Assembly: GCF_051857535.1 (NCBI RefSeq)
Contig: NZ_JBPZGY010000010.1
Coordinates: forward strand, 1-64,000
Reading direction: 5' to 3'
From: Roseateles_B sp051857535
GTDB taxonomy: Bacteria > Pseudomonadota > Gammaproteobacteria > Burkholderiales > Burkholderiaceae_C
DNA length: 64,000 nucleotides
Shown here piece by piece: positions 8,286-16,925 of the stretch. Below the pieces are notes generated by a model. That model did no database searches and was not told the origin of the DNA. It saw only the letters and a list, made by a program, of their open reading frames with translations. Numbering within the stretch: position 1 is the first letter of the stretch; every line of letters starts with the position of its first letter. The position numbers and the translations under genes were made by a program.

Positions 8286-11200
8286 TCACTGCACTTCCAC
8301 CAAGCGCCCCTGCCCCGTGATGAAGGCCGTGCGCACAGGTTCGCCGGGCTGCAGGGCCTGCACGGCTGCGCGGTACTGCTGCAGCTGCTGCACATACTCG
8401 GGCTGGCGCTGCGGCGCCTCGTGCAGCTTGTAATCCAGTACCCACCACTGGGCTTCGACGCCCGGCTGCGGGCAACGAAGCACCAGGCGGTCCAGACGCA
8501 AGTCCTGACCCTCATGGCTCACCGGAACCTCGTTGCCCGCCCATTGGAGCTGGGCTGCGTCAAAGAAGGGCGCGCATTCAGGGCTGCCCAGTATGGCGCG
8601 CACACAGCGCGCCAGACGCTCACTGCGCCTGGCATCCAGGCCGTACATCTGGGCCGCGGCGCCCAGCAGGGGCTCCAGCACCCCGCCCTGCCCTTGCGGG
8701 CCGCTGGCCCACTCCAGCACGCGGTGCATGGCTTCACCCAAGGCAGCCATCTCGTCCAGCTCAGCCGTTCTCACCACCAACTCCGAAGGCTCCACGCGCG
8801 CCGGCTCCGTCGACAGCGTCAATGTGGACGGCAAGACCGGCAGCTCCAGCAGGCTGAACTCATGACTAACACCTGCGACTGCAGCCCCGGCAGCGGGCCA
8901 CCAGGGCTCGGCCAGCTCCTGCAGACGCTGCCACCAACTGCCGGCTCCCCCCCCTCGGGCAGAGAGACTTCGGCTGATGACGAGCCGTGACTTGGCACGC
9001 GTCATGGCCACGTAGAGCGCATTGAGCTCCTCGCGCTGGCGTTCCCCCTGCTCGAAGCGCATGAGCGACTCAAGCGCGGGCGGCGGACTCCCCTCCGAGG
9101 CAATGAAGGCGACGCGGCGAGGCCCTGGCTGGTCCACCGGCCAGTCGACCAGCAGGGTGGCGTGGTCGGCACGAGCGGGCGCCGCATCACAGTCCATGAG
9201 GACCACGACCCGCGCCTCCAGTCCCTTGGCGCCATGCACGGTGAGCAGTTGCACCGCGTCAGACTCACCATGCGCAGGCAGGCTCAGCGCCCGCTGCCGC
9301 AGCGCACGCACAAAGCCATAGACGGTGGCATAGCGTCCGCCGTCCAGATCCAGGGCCAGCTTCAGCAGGGACTGCAGCGCATGCAAGCGGCTGCGGCGCT
9401 CGCTGGGCGGCACGCAGGTGGCCACGCGCGCAAGCAGGTCTCCCTCCGCGAAGATGCGGTCCAGCAACTCCTGTGGCGTGCTTTGCTGCAGGCGCTTGGC
9501 CCAGCCCGCCAGCAGGCTGCGGGCGCGCAGCAGCGCCGGCTCCAGCCCTGAAGGCTCCGACTGCATCAGTGCCTGCCAGAAGCTGAGGCGAACCTTGCCG
9601 GCCTCCTCGGCCGCCTCGCCTGCCGCCTCCGCAGTGACGAGCCGCCTCACCGTGCCGGCAGCCAGGGCGAGCTGAAGCAAGGCCGAGTCGCTGACGCCAA
9701 ACAAGGGACTGCGCAGCGCATGGGCCAGGGAGAGGTCATGCGCAGGCGAGGCCAGCGCGTCCAGCAAGGCCAGCACGTCTCGGACATCGGGCGAATCCAG
9801 CAGGGCAAGCTCTTCGGGCGCCACATGGGGAATGCCCTGCGCCTTCAGGGCCTCGGCCAGCACACGCAACGCCTCGCGCCTGCGGGCGAGCACGAAGACG
9901 TCGCCGGGCTGCAGCCGGCCTTGGTTCAGCAAGTCAGCCAGGGCTCGGGCAATGCGCTGCGCCTCTGCGCCACGTCGCTGCAGTTCCGGCTCATGGCGGG
10001 CCTCGCTGAGACTAGGGCGCCAAGCGAGATCCGCGCCTGCAGCCGCAGAGCCTCCACTTTCATCAGCAGCTTGCGCCTGGGCATCTGCATCAGGTTCGGC
10101 ATCAAGACGCCACACGCCGGCCAGCTCGTCGTCAGCAGCCGATTCGGTGGTATGCGCACGGAAGCCCTGATACTCGCCCTGCTCCTGAGCCTGCAACAGG
10201 GCCGCGTTGACGGCCGCCAGGACCTGCGGCGCATTGCGCCGAGTGTGGTCACAAGCCAGCACGGCGGCGCCGAGGCCACGCTGGAGAAAATCTCGCGCAG
10301 CAGCGAATACTCGCGGCTCGGCCCGCCGGAAGCGGTAGATGCTCTGCTTGGGATCCCCCACGATGAAGACGGACAGCGGGCGCTGCCCGCTGCCTCCCCC
10401 CCCGGCACCGCCGTAGGATGAAAGCCAGGCATAGAGCGCCTGCCACTGCAGCGGACTGGTGTCCTGAAATTCATCGATGAGCAGATGCCGCAGCTGCGTG
10501 TCCAGGCGTTCCTGCACCCAGCCAGCCAGGGCGGCATCCCCCAGAACGGCCAGCGCGCCACGCTCGAGGTCGTTCATGTCGACCAAGCCGCGGCGCTTCT
10601 TGAGCTGATCGAAGCTGTCGATCAACTCCAGGCTCAGCCGCGCCAGCCGCTGATGCAGTTGCTGCGCAAGCGCCTGGTCCAAACCCCGCTGGATGAGGAT
10701 GATCTCGTCGGCCAGCGCCACAGCCAGCGCACTGGTAGACAGGGCCTTCACCGGGGTGCCGGCCTTGGTCAGCAGCCTGCCTCGAAGCACCTCAAACAGC
10801 ACCGCCGCGGGAACCTGCTCGCTGAGGGCCTGTTCGATGGCCGTCGCAGCCTTTCGCATGGTCTCGTTGCGCCCCTGGCCCAGTTCAAGGGCCAGGTCTT
10901 GCCACTGCGAACGCATGGCCTGCACCAGCCCCAGTGGGCTTGTGCAGGCAAAGCGCGGCGACACCGATTCAGCCCCCTCCACGCTGGCCATCAAGACGCC
11001 CTGCGCCTGGGCCAGGCGAAGCTCCACCCGTTTGCCGAATCCCGCCTCCAGCCAGCGCAGCACCTTGCTGCGGCCGCATTCGTCGATCAGGGCCTGGTAG
11101 TCAGACAAGAGTTCAGGAGCGGCCAGCAGACGAGCGTGGAAGCCGCGCCAGACCTCCGGCATCAGCTCGCTTTCGTCTTCCAGCAGCTGCAGTTCCGGCG

Positions 11201-11672
11201 CGATGCCCAGCGTCTGCAGCAGGGTCATGGGCGCTGCACGCAGCAGTTGCGAGAACCAGGCATGGAAGGTGCGGATCTCCACAGGACGTCCGCCTTCCAG
11301 CAGCCGCTGCTGCAGCCCGCCGAGCAGCGGCGCCGCGCGCTGAGCCACCTCCTCGCTCATGCCACGCTGGACCAGGGCCTGGCAGCGGCCGGCATGGTCA
11401 GTTCGGGCGAATTCGGCCAGCCACTGCGCCAGACGCTGGCGCATTTCGCCGGCAGCCTTGCGGGTGAAGGTAATGGCCACGATCTGCTGTGGCTCGGCAC
11501 CGTCAAGCAAGGCCCTCAGAATGCGCGACACCAGCATCCAGGTCTTGCCTGCTCCGGCGCAGGCCTCCACCACCACGCTGCGGCGCGGATCGCAGGCGAC
11601 CTGGTAGAACAGCTCTCGCGGAACGACCCGCGCATCGACCGTGTAGGCCGCACTCGCCTGGGGCGACGCCAT
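8286..11672 (-). CDS. addA: AddA-type UvrD/REP helicase with C-terminal RecB-like nuclease domain
   Basis: This 1128-residue protein is the helicase-nuclease subunit of an AddAB-type double-strand-break resection enzyme, which makes 3' single-stranded tails for RecA. The Walker A box AGAGKT is at residues 39-44, followed by AITFTRKAAGEM, the DEFQDTSPLQW helicase motif II region, GDPKQSIYRFRRAE and LTVHGAKGLEARVVV. The C-terminus has RLDRLV, WVLDYK and YVQQLQQYRAAV, the RecB-family nuclease signature. The ATG at 11672 is preferred to one seven codons upstream because it overlaps the stop of addB as TGATG and has AGGGGAG nine bases ahead. The two genes are therefore translationally coupled. In Burkholderiales databases such proteins are often listed only as UvrD-helicase domain proteins. 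Confidence 0.9.
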   Translation of the reverse strand: MASPQASAAYTVDARVVPRELFYQVACDPRRSVVVEACAGAGKTWMLVSRILRALLDGAEPQQIVAITFTRKAAGEMRQRLAQWLAEFARTDHAGRCQALVQRGMSEEVAQRAAPLLGGLQQRLLEGGRPVEIRTFHAWFSQLLRAAPMTLLQTLGIAPELQLLEDESELMPEVWRGFHARLLAAPELLSDYQALIDECGRSKVLRWLEAGFGKRVELRLAQAQGVLMASVEGAESVSPRFACTSPLGLVQAMRSQWQDLALELGQGRNETMRKAATAIEQALSEQVPAAVLFEVLRGRLLTKAGTPVKALSTSALAVALADEIILIQRGLDQALAQQLHQRLARLSLELIDSFDQLKKRRGLVDMNDLERGALAVLGDAALAGWVQERLDTQLRHLLIDEFQDTSPLQWQALYAWLSSYGGAGGGGSGQRPLSVFIVGDPKQSIYRFRRAEPRVFAAARDFLQRGLGAAVLACDHTRRNAPQVLAAVNAALLQAQEQGEYQGFRAHTTESAADDELAGVWRLDAEPDADAQAQAADESGGSAAAGADLAWRPSLSEARHEPELQRRGAEAQRIARALADLLNQGRLQPGDVFVLARRREALRVLAEALKAQGIPHVAPEELALLDSPDVRDVLALLDALASPAHDLSLAHALRSPLFGVSDSALLQLALAAGTVRRLVTAEAAGEAAEEAGKVRLSFWQALMQSEPSGLEPALLRARSLLAGWAKRLQQSTPQELLDRIFAEGDLLARVATCVPPSERRSRLHALQSLLKLALDLDGGRYATVYGFVRALRQRALSLPAHGESDAVQLLTVHGAKGLEARVVVLMDCDAAPARADHATLLVDWPVDQPGPRRVAFIASEGSPPPALESLMRFEQGERQREELNALYVAMTRAKSRLVISRSLSARGGGAGSWWQRLQELAEPWWPAAGAAVAGVSHEFSLLELPVLPSTLTLSTEPARVEPSELVVRTAELDEMAALGEAMHRVLEWASGPQGQGGVLEPLLGAAAQMYGLDARRSERLARCVRAILGSPECAPFFDAAQLQWAGNEVPVSHEGQDLRLDRLVLRCPQPGVEAQWWVLDYKLHEAPQRQPEYVQQLQQYRAAVQALQPGEPVRTAFITGQGRLVEVQ

Positions 11673-14347
11673 CAGAGACTCCCCTCCCACCAATCATCCT
11701 TGCGACACAGACCACGCACCGGGCACAGCGCGCAGGCGCGCCCCTCGCCCAGCGCAGGCAAGGCGGCGCCGGCCTGGACAGCGGCCAGGTCCTGCTCCAT
11801 GCCCTGGCGCAGTTGCTCTGCGCTGCGCTGCACGTCCGGGTGCAAGAGCAGTTGCAGGCCCTTGCTGTCGTCCAGCGTCAGGTAGGCGGCTTCCAGTGCG
11901 ATGCCCGTCTGCGCTGGCTCCTCGCCGCACAGGAGAGCGTAAACGGCCAGTTGGGTGTCCTCGAGCGGACGCTTGAGCTTGTCCTTGAGTGCGTCCGTGG
12001 AACCTGTCTTGTAGTCCAGCAGCAGGCGGCGCGGGTCTGGCCCGGTTGATCCATCGAAGCGGTCCAGGCGCCCCTGCAGACGAAGCTCGCGCAAGGCTGG
12101 ATGCGTCCAGGGCTGGCAATGCCGTGGCACCTCGCCGCCTTCGTACTGCCAGCCTGCTGCCTCGTGCTGGGCCAGCCAGGCCAGGTAACGAGGCAGCAGG
12201 CGGCGAAAGCTGGCGAGGTAGGGCAGGAACTCGGCCTCGGACAAGCCCATGCGCTGCCGTTCCCGCTCCGCCACCTCGGACAGGGCCTGCACATCGTCAG
12301 CGGCCGGCTGCGCCTTGCGCTGTTCATGGAAACGGTGCAGCACGGCATGCAACCAGTTGCCGTAGTCGCGCTTGTCCAGCTCTTCGCTGAGCTCCTCGTC
12401 CTCACGCAAGCCCAGCAACTGCAGACCGAAGAACTGGTAGGGGCAGTTGCGCAGGGCTTCCAGCGCGCTGGCACTGAGCGCCCGGGGCAGCTGGCCTGCC
12501 GCGCTGGCCTGCGCCATGTGTGTGGGCAGGGCGCCCAAGGTCCGGCGCGGCCGAGGGTCCTGCCAAGGCGGGATAGGCCCGGCGCCTGCCTGCTCCCGGG
12601 CGGCTTCCAGACGTTCCAGCAGGGGACTGCGGGCCAGCGGCTCGCTGCCTGCCCGGTCACAGCGCAACAGAGTCAGGTGCGGTGCCCGCAGAAGCTGCAC
12701 GAAGCTCGCCGCGAGCTGGGCTCTGCGGCTGGCCTGATCGGGCATGCCCAACTGCCGCAGCAGAGCCTCGGGCAGCAGCACCGGGCCTGAAGCAACTTGG
12801 CCCAGCGTCTGCGCGTCAGCTCCAGGCAGCACGACAGCGGCAAAGGGGCGCAGCATGGCTCGCGCCATGGGCGTGACCAGCACCTGCAGATCCACTGGCA
12901 ACTCCGGCACGAACTGCTGGGCTTCCAGGGTCTCGTTGACCCACTGGACAAAGTCCGCACTGCCCAGCTGCGTACTCTGCAAGGCAAGCTGATGGGCCGA
13001 ATCAGGCCAGGGCTCCCGCTGCAGCCACAGGGCCAGCAGGAGCTGACGTCCCGCCGCCTGCTCACCCAACCAGCTCAAGGCGCCCAGGCGCTCAAGAAGG
13101 CGGCGCAATTGGCCCAGCCACTGCTCCAGGCTTCGCTGGGCCTGCCCTGCGCGCAGGATGGCGATCAGTTCCTGGGCATCCTGCCACAGGCCTATTGCCG
13201 GCCCCTTCAGATGCACAAGCTGAACCGCGCCGGCCTGTACCCAGCCCAGTCGGCGGCATTGCGCCTCCAACTGGTCCAACGCGTCGGCAGCACCTCGTTC
13301 GCGCAGGCCGCGTGCCAGCTCGCTTTTGAGCCATTGCAAGACTTCGTCGACACTCGCCCTGGGCTGGGCGGCGCGCAGCAATGCCATCAGCTGGGCAGCC
13401 TCCGGCGTTGTGGCCAGGGTCCAACCGGTCTCGTCGCCAAGGCGCACGCACTGGCGCTCCAGCAGGGCCCGGACTCGCCGCACCAGCACACGGTCCTGCG
13501 CGATCAGGGCCACGGGCACCTCCTGCCGGCGGATGTGCTCCAGCACTGTCGCCGCCGTGCATTGGGCAAGCGACTCGCTGTCCTCGCAACTGGCCTCCCG
13601 CAGACGCGCCGGAGGCAGGTCCGTGGCCAGTTGCTCCAGCGTGCTGTCGGCGTCCAGCAGCAGACAGGGGATGCCCTGGGCAGCGGCCTGCTCCAGCAAG
13701 GCATCGCACAGGGGGTCGACACCGCCAGCACGCATCAGCACCCAGGCGCTGGGGCTCAGGCTGAAAAGGGCATCGGTCGCAGGCACCCGGGTGTCACTGG
13801 CGGCCCATTCAAGCGCCACGAGGGACAAGGCCTGCTCAAGGTCCGCCGGCCCCCCCTGCTGCAGCGCGAGTCGGGCGCGGGGCCAGAAGGCCTGGCGGCC
13901 CTGCGGCCCGAGGGCGTGCGCGTGCCGAGCCAGGGCCTGAGCCGCCTCCACCAGTTGTTGCAAAGCCAGTTGCCAGGCGCGCGGATCCTGCTGGCGCAGC
14001 GCCTCGGCCCAGCTCTGACCGGCCAGCAGCTGCCGGGCATTGAGCACGTCGATGGCCGCGTCGAAGCTGATCTGAAGCCCCTGGGACAGCGGGCTGGGGC
14101 CCAGGGCGGAAGCCAGGCTGTGAGTGGTCTCCATCCGGGGCTGCCAGAGCCCGGTGCTGCGCCAGGCCCGGCGCGCCGAGGCGAGGTGCTGCGCGAAAGG
14201 CAACAGCACGACAGCATCCCGGCTCTGCACACCACGCGCCTGCATCCAGGCCGCCATGCGCTGGACGGCGGCGTCCCAGAAGGGTCTAGCCCCGTCGCCA
14301 AGGCCTAAGGCCAGGTATTGCGTCTCGATCTGTTGTTCTGCAGTCAC
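11672..14347 (-). CDS. addB: AddB-type PD-(D/E)XK nuclease with Fe-S cysteines
   Basis: This is the partner subunit of the helicase-nuclease encoded directly downstream. The N-terminal two-thirds resemble an inactivated helicase. The C-terminal nuclease core reads LQGRLDRF, LLLDYKTGS and EDTQLAVYAL. Four cysteines fit the AddB iron-sulfur staple: one in ALRNCPYQFF and three at the end in CALCPVRGLC. The protein is about 891 residues from a GTG at 14347, which has GGAG 11 bases upstream; a TTG three codons earlier is possible. The low sequence conservation of AddB N-termini makes the family call rest on the C-terminal half. The gene lies divergent from trxA, with 187 bp between starts. Confidence 0.88.
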   Translation of the reverse strand: MTAEQQIETQYLALGLGDGARPFWDAAVQRMAAWMQARGVQSRDAVVLLPFAQHLASARRAWRSTGLWQPRMETTHSLASALGPSPLSQGLQISFDAAIDVLNARQLLAGQSWAEALRQQDPRAWQLALQQLVEAAQALARHAHALGPQGRQAFWPRARLALQQGGPADLEQALSLVALEWAASDTRVPATDALFSLSPSAWVLMRAGGVDPLCDALLEQAAAQGIPCLLLDADSTLEQLATDLPPARLREASCEDSESLAQCTAATVLEHIRRQEVPVALIAQDRVLVRRVRALLERQCVRLGDETGWTLATTPEAAQLMALLRAAQPRASVDEVLQWLKSELARGLRERGAADALDQLEAQCRRLGWVQAGAVQLVHLKGPAIGLWQDAQELIAILRAGQAQRSLEQWLGQLRRLLERLGALSWLGEQAAGRQLLLALWLQREPWPDSAHQLALQSTQLGSADFVQWVNETLEAQQFVPELPVDLQVLVTPMARAMLRPFAAVVLPGADAQTLGQVASGPVLLPEALLRQLGMPDQASRRAQLAASFVQLLRAPHLTLLRCDRAGSEPLARSPLLERLEAAREQAGAGPIPPWQDPRPRRTLGALPTHMAQASAAGQLPRALSASALEALRNCPYQFFGLQLLGLREDEELSEELDKRDYGNWLHAVLHRFHEQRKAQPAADDVQALSEVAERERQRMGLSEAEFLPYLASFRRLLPRYLAWLAQHEAAGWQYEGGEVPRHCQPWTHPALRELRLQGRLDRFDGSTGPDPRRLLLDYKTGSTDALKDKLKRPLEDTQLAVYALLCGEEPAQTGIALEAAYLTLDDSKGLQLLLHPDVQRSAEQLRQGMEQDLAAVQAGAALPALGEGRACALCPVRGLCRKDDWWEGSL

Positions 14348-14534
14348 GCCGTGCAAGGCTCCATCCGTGGTCCTCAGCCCCCGGCAAGGGCCGGTTCGCC
14401 AGCCATGAACCCCAATCGCTTCGGGCTCTTGGCTCTTGTGTCAGAATCATTGTGCCCTGAGTGCTGCCCCCTGGCGGGCTGACAAGAAAGCGACTCGGGC
14501 CCCGGCTGCGTGCAGCCTGTCCAAGGACTCATCC

Positions 14535-14864
14535 ATGAGCAGCGAACTGATCAAACACATCTCCGACGCGTCCTTTGACGCCGATGTCCTCCAATCCGCC
14601 ACGCCCGTGCTGGTGGACTACTGGGCCGAATGGTGCGGCCCCTGCAAGATGATTGCCCCCATCCTGGACGAAGTGGCCAGGGATTACGGCAGCCGCCTGC
14701 AGGTCACCAAGATGAACGTCGACGAGAACCGCGAAGTGCCCGCCAAGTTCGGCATCCGCGGCATCCCGACCCTCATGCTCTTCAAGGACGGCCAGTTGGC
14801 CGCCACCAAGGTTGGCGCCCTCTCCAAGGCCCAGTTGACGTCCTTCCTCGACGCCAACCTATAA
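14535..14864 (+). CDS. trxA: Thioredoxin 1
   Basis: This 109-residue cytoplasmic disulfide reductase has the WCGPC active site (Cys34, Cys37) inside YWAEWCGPCKMIAP and the cis-proline in GIPTLMLF (Pro78). It donates electrons to ribonucleotide reductase, methionine sulfoxide reductase and others after reduction by thioredoxin reductase. The ATG at 14535 has AAGGA seven bases upstream. An upstream extension in the same frame is not thioredoxin-like. The trxA-rho order is usual in proteobacteria. Confidence 0.98.
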   Translation: MSSELIKHISDASFDADVLQSATPVLVDYWAEWCGPCKMIAPILDEVARDYGSRLQVTKMNVDENREVPAKFGIRGIPTLMLFKDGQLAATKVGALSKAQLTSFLDANL

Positions 14865-15087
14865 TCCCCCCACATGCCCGGCCCCACTCGGCCGGGCTTG
14901 AATGGCCAACATGCCCCAGCCAGACCGGCTTCGGGGCATGGACTCGGCGCCCAAGCTCCCGCCCCTTCCTTGTTTGTATTGTCTGCCCTCCTGCGCTGCG
15001 CGTGGGCGGCCATGGCGGTGGCGATGGCGACCGAAGATCCTGTCCCGGGTTCCTGGCAGACCCTGGATGACCCAACCGGGTTTCCCC
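14865..15087 (+). promoter_or_regulatory. rho leader region
   Basis: These 223 bp separate trxA from rho. A GC-rich stem-loop (GCCCGGCC with GGCCGGGC, 14877-14898) follows trxA but lacks a T-run. A TATAAT hexamer overlaps the trxA stop codon at 14860-14865. In enterobacteria the rho leader mediates autoregulation by Rho itself; a similar role here is inference. Confidence 0.35.
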
Positions 15088-16350
15088 ATGCATCTTTCTG
15101 AACTGAAAGCGCTTCACGTTTCTGCCCTCATCAAGATGGGCGAGGAGCTGGAGATCGACAACGTCGCCCGCATGCGCAAGCAGGAGCTGATGTTCGCGAT
15201 CATGAAGAAGCGCGCCAAAGCCGGTGAGCAAGTCTTCGGCGACGGCGTCCTCGAAGTCCTGCCTGACGGCTTCGGCTTCCTGCGTTCGCCGGACACCAGC
15301 TACATGGCGTCCACCGACGACATCTACCTCTCCCCGAGCCAGATCCGCCGCTTCAATCTCCACACCGGCGACATGATCGAAGGTGAAGTGCGCGTGCCCA
15401 AGGACGGTGAACGTTACTTTGCCCTGGTCAAGGTCGACCGGGTGAACGAGCTCACGCCCGAGGAGAGCAAGCACAAGATCATGTTCGAGAACCTGACGCC
15501 CTTGTTCCCCAAGGAGCAGTTCAAGCTCGAGCGCGACATCAAGAGCGACGAAAACATCACCGGCCGCATCATCGACCTCATCGCGCCCATAGGCAAAGGC
15601 CAGCGCGCTCTGCTGGTGGCCCAGCCCAAGACCGGCAAGACGATGATGATGCAGCAGCTGGCGCACGCCATCACGGCCAACCACCCGGAAGCACACCTGA
15701 TCGTGCTGCTGGTGGATGAGCGCCCAGAGGAAGTGACCGAGATGCTGCGCACCGTGCGCGGCGAGGTGATCTCCTCCACCTTCGACGAGCCCGCCGCCCG
15801 CCACGTGCAGGTGGCCGAGATGGTGATCGAGCGCGCCAAGCGCCTGGTCGAGCTCAAGAAGGACGTGGTGATCCTGCTGGACTCCATCACCCGCCTGGCC
15901 CGCGCCTACAACAACGTCCTACCCTCCTCCGGCAAAGTGCTGACCGGCGGCGTGGACGCCAATGCCCTGCAGCGCCCCAAGCGTTTCTTTGGCGCGGCCC
16001 GCAATGTCGAAGAAGGCGGCTCGCTGACCATCATCGGCACCGCGCTGATCGACACTGGCTCGCGCATGGACGAAGTGATCTACGAAGAGTTCAAGGGCAC
16101 CGGCAACTGCGAAATCCACCTGGATCGCCGTATGGCCGAGAAGCGCGTGTACCCCTCGATCCTGATCAACAAGTCCGGCACCCGCCGAGAGGAGCTGCTG
16201 CTCAAGCCTGAAATCCTCCAGAAGAGCTGGATCTTGCGCAAGCTGCTCTACAACATGGACGAGATCGAGGCGATGGAGTTCATCCTCGACAAGATGAAGG
16301 CCAGCAAGAACAACCACGACTTCTTCGACATGATGCGAAGAGGCGGGTAA
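15088..16350 (+). CDS. rho: Transcription termination factor Rho
   Basis: This 420-residue hexameric RNA helicase ends untranslated transcripts. Seen in order: the N-terminal helical region MHLSELKALHVSALI, the RNA-binding cold-shock-like domain with GFGFLRSPDTSYMASTDDIYLS (about 62-83), the P-loop AQPKTGKT (178-185), Walker B VVILLDSITRLARAYN, and the R-loop region. Length equals that of typical Rho proteins. The ATG at 15088 gives the family N-terminus MHLSELK. It has no clear Shine-Dalgarno sequence. An in-frame ATG seven codons upstream (15067) is no better. A good terminator follows at 16363. Confidence 0.98.
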   Translation: MHLSELKALHVSALIKMGEELEIDNVARMRKQELMFAIMKKRAKAGEQVFGDGVLEVLPDGFGFLRSPDTSYMASTDDIYLSPSQIRRFNLHTGDMIEGEVRVPKDGERYFALVKVDRVNELTPEESKHKIMFENLTPLFPKEQFKLERDIKSDENITGRIIDLIAPIGKGQRALLVAQPKTGKTMMMQQLAHAITANHPEAHLIVLLVDERPEEVTEMLRTVRGEVISSTFDEPAARHVQVAEMVIERAKRLVELKKDVVILLDSITRLARAYNNVLPSSGKVLTGGVDANALQRPKRFFGAARNVEEGGSLTIIGTALIDTGSRMDEVIYEEFKGTGNCEIHLDRRMAEKRVYPSILINKSGTRREELLLKPEILQKSWILRKLLYNMDEIEAMEFILDKMKASKNNHDFFDMMRRGG

Positions 16351-16362
16351 CTCAGGCCTTCC

Positions 16363-16395
16363 AACGCCGCCGCCCGCCCGGGTAGGCGGCGTTTT
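16363..16395 (+). terminator. Rho-independent terminator after rho
   Basis: AACGCCGCC pairs with GGCGGCGTT and is followed by TTTCATTT. It begins 12 bases past the rho stop codon. Confidence 0.85.
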
Positions 16396-16405
16396 CATTT
16401 GTGGC

Positions 16406-16454
16406 TATAATCCCAGTTTTTCCGCCGCCAGAAAGTGCGTCACATGGTGTGACG
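16406..16454 (+). promoter_or_regulatory. Putative rpmE2 promoter -10 box and leader hairpin
   Basis: A perfect TATAAT lies at 16406-16411, without a good -35 at 17 bp. In the leader that would follow, CGTCACA (16438-16444) and TGTGACG (16448-16454) form a 7-bp hairpin with a three-base loop, about 40 bases ahead of the L31 start codon. A role in ribosomal-protein autoregulation is possible but unproven. Confidence 0.4.
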
Positions 16455-16494
16455 TGGCTCCCGGCACTGAAACAGCTACGGCGAGAGGTTTCCC

Positions 16495-16752
16495 ATGAAA
16501 GAAGGCATTCACCCCAACTACCGCGACGTGGTGTTCGTGGACCAGTCCAACGGCTTCCAGTTCGTGACGCGTTCGACCGTCCAGACCAAGGAAACCATCA
16601 CCGTTGACGGCAAGGAATTCCCGCTGGTCAAGCTGGAAACCACCAGCGAGTCGCACCCCTTCTACACCGGCACTCAAAAGAGCGTCGACAACCTGGGTGG
16701 CCGCGTCGAGAAGTTCCGCAACAAGTTCGCTCGCGTCGGCATCAAGAAGTAA
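16495..16752 (+). CDS. rpmE2: 50S ribosomal protein L31 type B
   Basis: This 85-residue protein sits in the large subunit near the bridge to the 30S head. It begins MKEGIHPNYRDVVFVD and ends RVEKFRNKFARVGIKK. It lacks the CxxC zinc motif of type A L31, so it is the zinc-independent paralogue that many bacteria use under zinc limitation. No Zur box could be identified by eye. GAGAGG lies seven bases before the ATG. A terminator follows at 16790. Confidence 0.97.
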   Translation: MKEGIHPNYRDVVFVDQSNGFQFVTRSTVQTKETITVDGKEFPLVKLETTSESHPFYTGTQKSVDNLGGRVEKFRNKFARVGIKK

Positions 16753-16789
16753 GCCCGCGGTCGCGCTTCGAGCGTCGAGCCCCACAAGA

Positions 16790-16813
16790 AAGGCAGCCCT
16801 GGCTGCCTTTTTT
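16790..16813 (+). terminator. Rho-independent terminator after rpmE2
   Basis: GGCAGCC (16792-16798) and GGCTGCC (16801-16807) form the stem, followed by six T residues. Confidence 0.88.
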
Positions 16814-16925
16814 CATGTCCATGTCCGGTCTCTGCATACGGCCTGCGCCGCGCGCCGCATGCCGCCGGCTCAGCGTCTGCCCGTAATTGGGGCATGATGC
16901 GGCCAACACAGCCCCTGCTGCCTGC

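Noticed and set aside
10485..14308. Plus-strand open frames of 466 and 503 codons opposite the AddAB genes
   Set aside because: Both are antisense shadows of genes with clear helicase and nuclease motifs.
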